DNA of 64,000 nucleotides from Rhizoclosmatium globosum (taxonomy: Eukaryota; Chytridiomycota; Chytridiomycetes; Chytridiales; Chytriomycetaceae), in NCBI GenBank assembly GCA_002104985.1, contig MCGO01000007.1, forward strand, positions 372,001 to 436,000. The letters run 5' to 3'. The notes beneath the pieces were generated by a model. That model made no database searches and was not told where the DNA came from. It saw only the letters and a list, made by a program, of their open reading frames with translations. Both the position numbers and the translations under genes were made by a program. Below, one piece after another: positions 55,666 to 64,000 of the stretch (the stretch's first letter is position 1; the number at the start of each line of letters is the position of its first letter).

Positions 55666-55730
55666 ACTTTTTTGGGTAGTAAATAATCTCTTTCATCCAC
55701 TTTTGTTACATCTCCAAATTGGGCACCCAA

Positions 55731-58070
55731 ATGAAGTGGTTCCTTGCCATCGCTGCTGCTGCTGCCCAACTGGCCGCCGCCCACAGCCACGCCCTGACTG
55801 GTGCTCTATTGGAACACCGAAGAGACATGGCAAACACCCTGAGCACCTGCGCCATCGAGAGCGGCATCCACTCACGCGATGGAACTGCGGGTGCTGCTAT
55901 ATTGACACCCGAAGTTGAAGAAGGGCCCTTCTGGGTATGCACCCCTCTTTGCTCTAAAAGTAGCTACAGTAGCTGCAGTGCTAACTACCACCCATTCCAG
56001 ATTGCCCGTGAGATGATCCGCCAAGACATCGTCGATGGGCAGCAAGGCATCCCAATGACCCTCCAACTGCGCGTCGTCTCTGTCGCCGACTGCAAACCAA
56101 TCGCAAATGCCTTTGTCGAAGTCTGGCACGTCAACGCGGTCGGCGAGTACAGTGGCTACATTGCCGAATCTTCAACCCAGGGAAACCCTGCTGCCGACCT
56201 CGCAATTGCCCAGGCCGCTGGTGTTCCCGTTCCTGACATGACTCCTGAAGAGCAGGCTGCTTATGCCAACGAAGGTGCTTATTCTCACGCCCAACTCGGT
56301 GACAACTTGAACTTTTGTCGTGGTGCCTACAAGACTGATGCAAACGGATACGTTACCTTTACGTCAATTGTTCCTTCTTATTACACTGGAAGACCCACCC
56401 ATATCCACAACAGAGTGTACTTGGATGGTGTCATCAACTCTGATGGATCTTACAACGGAATCAACGGTGTTCACATTGGTCAACTCTTTTTCGATGAAGC
56501 CGTCAAGTCTCAGTTGTACACAATCCTCCATACAGTGTTGAATCGTACATTTACACTGCGAACGAAGAAGACGGTGATTTCTTGCAAGAGACACAAACTT
56601 CAAGTGATTCTATTGTGAGAGTATCCAAGACGGGCGCAAACTGGACTGACGGAATCTTTGCTGCTGCCGTTCTTGTTGTCGACCCCAACTTCCGAGTCGA
56701 TGAATTACCTCAAGTTCCAAACCTTGTTGCTCGTCCAAACGCTAAATCATCGACGATCGATACTGTTTCAGGACAAGCGGCGACAAATGACACTAGTCCA
56801 TTCGGTACTAACGGCGTCAGTGCGAATTCTGCTTCTGGATCTGCACTCAAGGCACCATCTTCCGATTCAACTTCCTCAAGTGGGAATGTCACCCACCACA
56901 ATCGGTTTGGCAGCCGGTGTTCCAGCTGTTTTGATTATTGCTATTGCAGCCGTGTGGGCATCCAAGAGAAAGTCTGGTAACGCAAACTCTGGTGGGAAGG
57001 ACGCAGTCGACCAAGAAGAAGCTCAAGACGTTGAAGAGAACCGTTCTCAGTCTCGGCAGTACTCGGCTTCAAAGCAAGAATTTTACTCCGATAACATGCC
57101 TCGACTTGCGCTCCAGCCTCAGTTTGTTCTTCCGCAGCAACAATATCTTGTGCCCGATCAAGTTGTTGATCAACAGCAACGAGAGGCGGAATATGTGTCG
57201 AGACAGAATTCTCTGAAAAGTCAAGTGTCCAGACAGCAATCTCAGAGAAGTCAAGTACAGCAACCACAGTTTGTTCTTCCACAGCAGCAGTATCTTGTGG
57301 CTGATCCAGCTGTTGTCGATATGCAACAACGAGAGTAGAATACGTGTCTAGACAGAATTCTCAGGGAGTCAAGTGCAACAACAGTATCTCAGCAGCAGTT
57401 CGAGCGACAGCAGTACGAACAGCAACAATACGAACAGCAATTGTACGAGCAGCAGCAATATGAGCAACAACTCTACGAGCAACAACAATATGAGCAACAA
57501 GTTCTCGCCCAACAACAGCAACAACAGCAAGCATCCGTTCCAGTTGCACTTCAATACACTGCCGAACCCCCAATCACATTTACCGAGCTCCCAACTCTCC
57601 CAGCTACTTTCAACGCTCCAATTTCGCAGGCCGAAATCATCATGATGAGTCAGAACTCCCCACCTCCTGACCATCCCGAATACATTCCCGAACCCGCAAC
57701 TCAAGCCCCAGACGCCCTCTCTACAGTCGTTGACGCGTACACCCCACCTGCTGAAGAAGTTTCCCTCCCTTCAGTCGGATACCTCGGCTTCTCCCTCGAA
57801 ACCAACGCGCTTTTCGGAGACAGCGTGTTCCTTGGCGCTGGTGGTGGTGGACTCGCGCTTGACGAGCCTACGTTTGATACGGCGTCGTATTACGGTGGCG
57901 ATGATGATGATGAAGCTGTGTTTGAGGTTGTTGAGGAGGAGGATGGTGTTGAGAGTATGGTTGGTGAGGTTGAGGGTGTTGTGGGTGTAGAAGGGATTGT
58001 GCAGGGGTATGAAGGAAAAGAAGAGGTTGTTGAAGAGGAGGTGGAGGAGGTTGTGGTTTTGGAAGACTAG
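55731..58070 (+). CDS. Membrane-anchored extracellular intradiol dioxygenase-like protein with Q-rich tail
   Basis: Exon 1 55731-55934, in-frame intron 55935-56000, then the catalytic region. Signal peptide 'MKWFLAIAAAAAQLAAAHSH'. Intradiol core: 'EEGPFW', 'ANAFVEVWHVNAVGEYSGY', 'NFCRGAYKTDANGYVTF', 'SIVPSYYTGRPTHIHNRVYL' (Tyr and His iron ligands). After a Ser/Thr-rich stalk comes a membrane span 'GLAAGVPAVLIIAIAAVW' with basic stop-transfer 'ASKRKSG'. A cytosolic tail follows with repeats of 'QPQFVLPQQQYLV', (YEQQ)n and an acidic end. Frame corrections are needed near 56521 (AAA read as AA), about 56890, 57331 (GG read as G) and about 57400. Substrate probably a phenolic diol; the tethered form is unusual. 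Confidence 0.78.
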
Positions 58071-58483
58071 GTTGTTTTATTATTACCCCCTACATTGATT
58101 TTATTTGTTTTTGTTTTCTTACAAGCTAAACTAGACGGTAAAAACGTAAATATAACATTAGATATCTTGATTTTTTGTTTGTGATGGCGCACCGCCACAA
58201 TTGTGTTCTTCTTAACTTTCAACATCAATGCACCTTGATTCAAACCCTAACATTTACTATAGAACCTCATACTTTTGATCAGTGGGAGGAAGGTGAGAAG
58301 TGAAAGAAGAGATTTGAGTGCAAAGTAAAGAGTAGTCGAATCCGTAGTATGAAGTTAGGATACGAAAAAGCATTGTCTTCCAAATAGGATTTCATTATGT
58401 GGCTCAAGTCTTTACAGACGCTCCTTAATTGATTTCGATAGAAGTGATTTTGGTGACCAAATTTCTTGCCCCAAAAGCCATCA
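58071..58483. other. Intergenic, no gene seen
   Basis: AT-rich 3' flank of the dioxygenase gene and 5' flank of the aspartic protease. No recognisable element. Confidence 0.45.
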
Positions 58484-60462
58484 ATGAAAGCTGCCCTTAT
58501 ATTGGCGGTCCTGACTGCATTAAGCTCTGCAACGAGCAGGGCGAACACTGGAAGCCCCATGTGAGTACCACATTCAATTTCCGGTATAAACTTGTGGCTA
58601 ACTATAGCTCACCTCGAAAGTCAACAGCTCGCTTCCACTCTTCTCACCACTCGTTCCATCTGATCGCTTCCACCACGAGATCAAAACCATCGTATCTCGA
58701 CGGGATTCAGTGAATAATACGTCAGTCAGGCGGAGGGACGCAACCCCGCTGTTTAACACCAACGGCGGGTTTTACACTCCCGTCAACATCGGGACGCCTG
58801 GGCAAACATTCAATGTCCTCGTGGATACTGGGTCTTCTATGATGGTAACAAACCTCTATTCTCCTTCTTTATTCGCGTTCAACTAAACTTAAAATGTGCT
58901 CTATACGATAGTGGGTCGGATCAACTTCATGCGGGAGTTGTTCACCAAACAGTAAGAAGCTTGATACTTCCGGAGCTCGTCGGTTTCGTTTCCGAGTGGT
59001 CAATCTACGCAGGAGTTGTATTACGCTGGCGGGGCTGTGACAGGTGTTCTTGTGAATGAACAGGTTAGTCTGGGGTCAAACACAGGAAACAGCGTGCCTT
59101 TAGTTGCTGTTCAATCTATTGACGCAAGAATGAAAAACGCTATGGGATCGTATGGCGAAGGTGTCATTGGACTGGCTTTTGAAGGCGGCATCGACCAATG
59201 TGAGTCAAAGTTGGGCTTGACCCAAAAAGCCTTAAATTACTAAAACGTTTAAATTTAAGCACAACAACATCAAAATGTTGTTTATCACTTGGCTTCGCAG
59301 GGGAAGCTACCGAACGCTGTGTTTGGTGTATGGATTAATCCTAACACTGCGATTGGGTCATATGATCCAAATGGAGGGCGGTTGACTCTTGGTGGCGTTG
59401 ACACTTCTTTGTATCAAGGAAGTTTCACGTTCTTGTCTATTATTGGTTCTGACGGACCAAGCGGTTACAACTACTTTTGGGCAGTCCCCGCTGGGTCTTT
59501 CAGTGCCCCAGGCTTCTCGGCGGCAGCTCCATCGGGATTCAAGAGTTACTTTGACACTGGCTCTACAATCATCAATATTGATTCTGGAACGTTCCAAAGC
59601 TTGCTTGGGTTTTTGTCTTCCAAGAACCCTTCTGCTTTCAAGAGCTCGGGAGCATATTACACGATTGATTGTGGAATTGGTCGCTCGTTGCCTGACATAA
59701 CTATTAACTTGGGAGGAGCCTCTTTCGTGTTGTCAAACTCTGATTACATCATTCCTATTCCAAACAACCCAGTTTGTGCTCTTGGTATAAAACTATTATT
59801 TAACAACACACATCAATAATTCTCTCGTAAATCGTAGGCATAATTTCTTCTGGCGCCGATTACTGGGCATTTGGACAAGTCTTTTTGCGCAAGTACTATT
59901 CACTTCACGACCTCCAGAACAACCGCATTGGATTCGCTCTCGCTGCGAACGGAAATGGAAACGGAGTAGCTCCAGCATTGGGCTCTCCCCCCACCAGTCA
60001 ATATCCCTCCACCCCCCCTCCAGCTCCAAGCCCAACCCCTGCTCCAGCACCAGGCCCAGCGCCAGCACCAGGTCCAAACCCAGCTCCAATTAATAACCAA
60101 CCACCATCTCCCGTACCCTCAATCCAATAATAACGCTCCAGGAGCAGGTTCAGTACCCACCACGACTTCTTCTTACAACATATTACCAACCGAAGTTCCA
60201 CCCACAGTTCCCTTCAAACCCATCAACCGCCGTTTCTGGAGTAGGAACAAACCCGTTCAATCAAGGTACGGCAGCAACTGTGACTCAAACCGCAGATGAA
60301 ACAAAAACCAACGCAACATTAACCATTATGATTTCTTCCACTTCTTCTGCAGCTGCCGTTCCTGTCGTTGGCGCTGTTGTCACTTCTACAACAAAGAGTG
60401 GTGCTGTGGGGCGCGTTTTCTGTGGGTTTGTGGCGGCTTTGGTGTCTCTGATGCTTCTTTGA
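58484..60462 (+). CDS. GPI-anchored pepsin-like aspartic protease, copy 2
   Basis: Exons 58484-58560, 58608-58844, 58912-59199, 59260-59784, 59838-60462. Signal peptide 'MKAALILAVLTALSSATSRA'. Catalytic motifs 'LVDTGSSMM' (spliced to 'WVGSTSCGSC') and 'YFDTGSTIINID'. 'LTLGGVDTSLYQGSFTFLSI' and 'FGQVFLRKYYSLHDLQNNRI' align with copy 1 at 44478. A proline-rich stalk (PAPAPGPAPAPGPNPAP) leads to a hydrophobic GPI-type C-terminus 'GRVFCGFVAALVSLMLL'. Single bases appear missing in CCCC at the first exon end, in GGA(A)GC near 58977, and twice between 60127 and 60240. Surface protease, yapsin-like. Confidence 0.83.
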
Positions 60463-60681
60463 TTTTTATCTTTTTGAGATTTTATTTTTTTGACGGTTTA
60501 CCTCATATCCATAGTTCTTTTCTGATACCGTGTTTTCTATGACACTTTAATAAAGGCCTCTTTTGCTTTAATAGGGTGAAATGTATGCCTTCTTAAAAAT
60601 ATAAGGATGTACTTCATGACCGTGATTGTTTAAATAGAGAATTGACAGATTATTGAAACTCCATGAAAGTTGTCAGATATA

Positions 60682-63000
60682 ATGTCAACTCCCCCCAAAA
60701 CAGCATCGCCTCCAGCCCCAGCTCCAAGAGAGCATCCTGATCGATCATCTACCACTGAAATAGCCTCTGAGAGACGCGGCCCTATGCGATGGCTTAGCCG
60801 GATAGCCTCTTCAATAGCGCGTCCCAAACGGATGATTGAAAATTCACAGCCCACATCGGACGCGATATCTACATCAACAGAATCTGACATCGTTGCAGCG
60901 TCAGCTGGTGCGTCAAGCTCATCATCCATCACAGCTCCCACCTCAAGGGCTGAGACTGTGTCAAATTATGTGCAAATCTCGAGTATACCAATAGATTCCA
61001 CCGTATCTGACCCTGATTATATTGAATCATCTATGCCCGTCAACTCTGAGCTACGCAAGAGCCAAAGTTCTGTACAGTCTGACAATTCCGATCAAACCCT
61101 TTTGATTCCTGTTGACTCAGACACAAACATCAGAACTGACGCGTCGAATTCGCGATTCATTACTACTGTAGAATCTGAATCTACGAATAATGTTTCTTCT
61201 CTTACAATCAACTTTCCCCTTAATGGCAATTCACCTTCTCAGCCACCAATTCAACCAGTCACTTTACCACCTCCGCCGCCGCAACAAAGCTCTTCTTCAT
61301 TAAACACTACACAACCACCACCACCGCCTCTTCCGATACCGACAACGCGTCAAACCCATCGGCCCAGTCAAAGACCCACCGCACTACAACCAACGACGCG
61401 TCCAACCCCCGCTCCAGCGACCCCACCAACTCCAACACAGACCACGAGTCCAGAAACTCCCCCGTTCCTTCGTCACCTCCTTGCATCTTACTCGCCACCC
61501 CCACACCCTCGATCCCGTTTTCGTGATCGTAGAAACGCAGTCGACTATTCAGCAGCACTTGACACTGCTCGTTCCATTCGTGAAATTTCGCAGGCCATTC
61601 CTCCAGTCCCTGCTCCTCCTCTACAACGTACCCGACCGTCGTGGGATGGCCCAGAGAATCCATGGCCTGTTGACGACCCGAGAACTAATTCTGGGAATTG
61701 GGGAAGGCCTGGTGGGTCTGGTGAGAGGACTACGCGTGGGGAGAGGCTGGCAGAAGGGTATGAAGTATCACGTGTTTCGGCGATGGCAGGATTGTTTGAG
61801 GTTTGGAATCGGATGCAAAGGGAGAGGAGTGGTGTTGAGGAGGAGAGGCGGTGGCTTGCTGAAGGTGGGTTGCAGCTTGGGAGAGGGGAAACAGGTGCGA
61901 GATCTTTGAGTGGGAGTGAGGTTTTACTTTTGAATAGGTATCGGAATGAGAGGGGGGAGGAGCATGAAGATGGTTTGGAAACTAGGCTGGCGAGGAATGA
62001 GAATCGTGTGGGAGGACAGAGTTCATCACCAAGGCGTTTTATGTTGGACTCTCTCTTGAAGTGAGTATTTTGGAGTGAAATGTGTTCGGCATCAGGCTAA
62101 CTTCAGAAATCATTTAGTGACAGCACCCACACAGAACGCGTCGTTGCTCGCATCACAAACATTCGCGCTATGATTCGACCAACTACACCATCTGTCGCAC
62201 TCCCGCCTATGACCCGCACAACAAATACAGGCAGACGTTCTACCATTCAAACTCAACCTCAACTCCAAACCCATATAGAAATCCACCCACAACCTCAATC
62301 TGACGTTGACGACGAAATGCCTTCCCTCCTCACCAGATCTTCTACAGCCAACTCAGAAATTTCAACTTCCCAAACAACACCATTTGACCCTGTGGCTTTA
62401 TTCGAACGATACTTGAACCAACACATTGACAACGAGAAACAACCTACGCCAACAAACACACAGTCTTCAGGGTTGCGAAAAAATTCATGCCATCCAACAA
62501 ATTTACCTACTTTGACCTTAAGATCACTCCAACAACTGCGTGCATTAGGAAGTCTGAACAACACGCGCGTTAGCCTCACGATCCCACGAGAACGACATCA
62601 ACGTATCATGTACTTGAACGGAAAATCTCACACGTTTATCGATGAGATGCCTGACTTGAAGTTGCTGGAGATTGAAAACGATCAGTTGAAGTGGCAGGTT
62701 GGAGAACAGGGACATGCGATTCGATGTTCAGGAACGGGACTTGTTAAGCTGTTGGACGTGAACGGATGTCCTGTCGCGCCAGCGAGTTGGGAGCATGTTG
62801 ATCTCGTTATGAAAGTGTTATGCAGTGGAGGTTCTAGTAGTACTGGATTTGAAGGAGGCGCGAGAAGGAGTTCAGAAGCTGGGAGCGGGGCTGAGAGAGG
62901 TGTTCGAAGTAGGGAAAGGGAGGTCGAGGGGCGAAGTCAGAGACGGAGGTTGCAGAGACGGGAGGGTGGAGAATGGGCTTTGATTGAAGAAACTAATTGA
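60682..63000 (+). CDS. Hypothetical low-complexity protein
   Basis: Exons 60682-62060 and 62118-63000 (57-nt intron, GTGAGT..TTTAG), 753 aa. The first 230 residues are Ser/Thr-rich, then a polyproline region ('LPPPPPQQSSSS', 'QPPPPPLPIP'). Two more ordered blocks lie later: 'VSRVSAMAGLFEVWNRMQRE' and 'LDSLL'; and in exon 2 'RIMYLNGKSHTFIDEMPDLK', 'LKWQVGEQGHAIRCSGTGLV' and 'PVAPASWEHVDLVMKVL'. The end is Arg/Glu-rich. Clean frame. I do not recognise it. The C-terminal block is the best target for homology search. Confidence 0.6.
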
Positions 63001-63125
63001 ACGCTCGGATGCAGAGAAACTTATAGAATAGATGTGGAATAAGCCAGGTTTTGAATGAGAATCAAGTTCGAATACTTCAATCGGACAAGAAACTTATTCG
63101 CAAAAACAGCATCCTAAGTACGCAC

Positions 63126-63587
63126 ATGAAACTTCAAGTCCACCTTGCGTCGCTGTTCCTAGTTCTAATCCAAATAAGTTCTGCCACACCAACGATGCAA
63201 GACCCAACCATCATCATTCCACCCACCATCCCCGCGGCCAAGCTCCTCCAACCACTTCAGCACTCTCTTGCAGACCGTTACCACGCCTTAGACGACACGT
63301 CAAACTACCTCGAATCCCTTATCTCCATCTTCCAGTCCTGGGCTCCTCTCAACGTCGTTGGATGTGTTGGAAGCCCTTGCTCAAACTTGCCGGACCCATC
63401 AGATGATACTATTTCATTCAGTCAAATCTATTTTAGAAAGGGAAACGAGAATGCAACCATTTATTGGGTATACGCGAATCGCGGGTATGAATGGAGCGTC
63501 GGAAAAGGTGCAAGTGTGGAGTGGGGGTATTCGAAGGGTGCTATTCTTGCGGAAGGTGGCGATTTTGTTTCCTTTGTTGAAATATGA
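63126..63587 (+). CDS. Small secreted hypothetical protein
   Basis: 153 aa from the Met that opens a clear signal peptide ('MKLQVHLASLFLVLIQISSA'), likely cleaved before 'TPTMQDP'. Mature part has two Cys close together ('VVGCVGSPCSNLPDP'). The C-terminal half is Gly/aromatic-rich ('IYWVYANRGYEWSVGKGASV') and beta-like. No family recognised. It sits 100 bp upstream of the secreted lyase-like gene on the same strand. Confidence 0.6.
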   Translation: MKLQVHLASLFLVLIQISSATPTMQDPTIIIPPTIPAAKLLQPLQHSLADRYHALDDTSNYLESLISIFQSWAPLNVVGCVGSPCSNLPDPSDDTISFSQIYFRKGNENATIYWVYANRGYEWSVGKGASVEWGYSKGAILAEGGDFVSFVEI

Positions 63588-63687
63588 AGAATGGGAAGAG
63601 CTTGTTCGAGAGGAGCGTGCATGGGGAAGAATGGCGATTTCATTGTTACTTGAAAAAGCTGAAAGGAAATCCAATCATTGATTCATT

Positions 63688-64000
63688 ATGTTCATTGCAC
63701 CCTTCTTTACCCTATGTGCTCTCGCGTTTCCGGCCTTTAGTGTGCCTGTCGCAACGACAACGACTAGTTCTGTGAGTCCTGCCACGTTTTTGAACTTAGG
63801 TTCAACCAGTTACACACTCCAACTTCCAATTGGAACTGGTGGTGTCGCCAAGGAACTTGCCGGAACTTCTCTTGCAAGCTACTCCAGTGACTATTTCTAT
63901 GTGAACAAAACTGGCGTGACGTTGTACACTCCAAACACTGGTGTCACAACGTCTGGCAGTCTGCACCCTCGAACTGAGTTAAAGCATAACACCAATTGGA
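63688..64000 (+). CDS. Secreted polysaccharide lyase family 7 (alginate-lyase-like), 3' truncated by window edge
   Basis: Open from the ATG at 63688 to the last base with no stop. Signal peptide 'MFIAPFFTLCALAFPAFS'. The mature start 'LGSTSYTLQLPIGTGGVAKE' followed by 'LASYSSDYFYVNKTGVTLYT' and 'TGVTTSGSLHPRTELKHNTN' matches the N-terminal beta strands of PL7 / alginate_lyase2 proteins, including the R-x-E-L-(R/K) motif that forms part of the active-site cleft. Such enzymes cleave alginate or related uronans by beta-elimination. Only about 104 codons are in the window, so the catalytic His and Tyr cannot be checked. Confidence 0.72.
   Translation, partial: MFIAPFFTLCALAFPAFSVPVATTTTSSVSPATFLNLGSTSYTLQLPIGTGGVAKELAGTSLASYSSDYFYVNKTGVTLYTPNTGVTTSGSLHPRTELKHNTNW

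Noticed and set aside
1..64000. CRISPR arrays, rRNA and tRNA genes
   Set aside because: No regularly spaced repeats, rRNA-like blocks or tRNA cloverleaf motifs were found by eye. The window is eukaryotic.

Overview
This window reads as nuclear DNA of a zoosporic (chytrid-like) fungus. Genes lie densely on both strands and carry short GT-AG introns of about 45-80 nt. The gene set mixes fungal functions (GH18 chitinases, a chitin-active-type LPMO, a Mcp5/Num1-type cortical PH protein, GPI-anchored pepsin-like proteases) with flagellar ones: two tandem genes for outer-arm dynein light chain 1 (DNAL1). WDR7, SPC25, SNF4/AMPK-gamma, NC2-alpha, a Rho GTPase and eIF4G are the housekeeping anchors.

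Layout. 0-2 kb: three tandem paralogous small multi-pass membrane proteins, the first cut by the window edge. 2.2-3.9 kb: NC2-alpha and a dual-specificity phosphatase, convergent. 4-10 kb: a gene graveyard. Two decayed eIF4G fragments of different age lie either side of a frameshifted copy of a coiled-coil gene, all inverted relative to their sources. 10.1-11.9 kb: Mcp5/Num1-like gene. 11.9-14.3 kb: no convincing gene, but a nested 80-nt hairpin. 14.3-21.2 kb: a hypothetical gene and the full eIF4G gene. 21.4-29.8 kb: truncated GH18, intact coiled-coil gene, two GH18 genes and an alpha/beta hydrolase. 29.9-41.3 kb: minus-strand block (beta-sandwich-like hypothetical, WDR7, SPC25, a third GH18 with a CBM19-like module, a second alpha/beta hydrolase, SNF4). 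41.9-55.7 kb: thiol dioxygenase (ADO/PCO type), a hypothetical gene, aspartic protease, LPMO, Rho GTPase, DNAL1 pair, a tandem pair of TBL-like PC-esterases, and a polyQ/Sel1-like protein. 55.7-64 kb: membrane-anchored intradiol dioxygenase, second aspartic protease, two unrecognised genes and the start of a PL7 alginate-lyase-like gene that runs off the right edge.

Two themes connect the genes. First, the window is rich in secreted or surface-anchored degradative enzymes (GH18 x3, LPMO, two aspartic proteases, intradiol dioxygenase, PL7-like lyase, two hydrolases), fitting a saprotroph or parasite that digests chitin and algal or plant polymers. Second, many otherwise well-conserved genes need a single-base correction, nearly always one missing base in a short homopolymer. 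Because this also affects eIF4G, assembly error is the simplest explanation, and CDS spans below that bridge such sites are marked. Exon borders were placed by eye from splice consensus and protein continuity.
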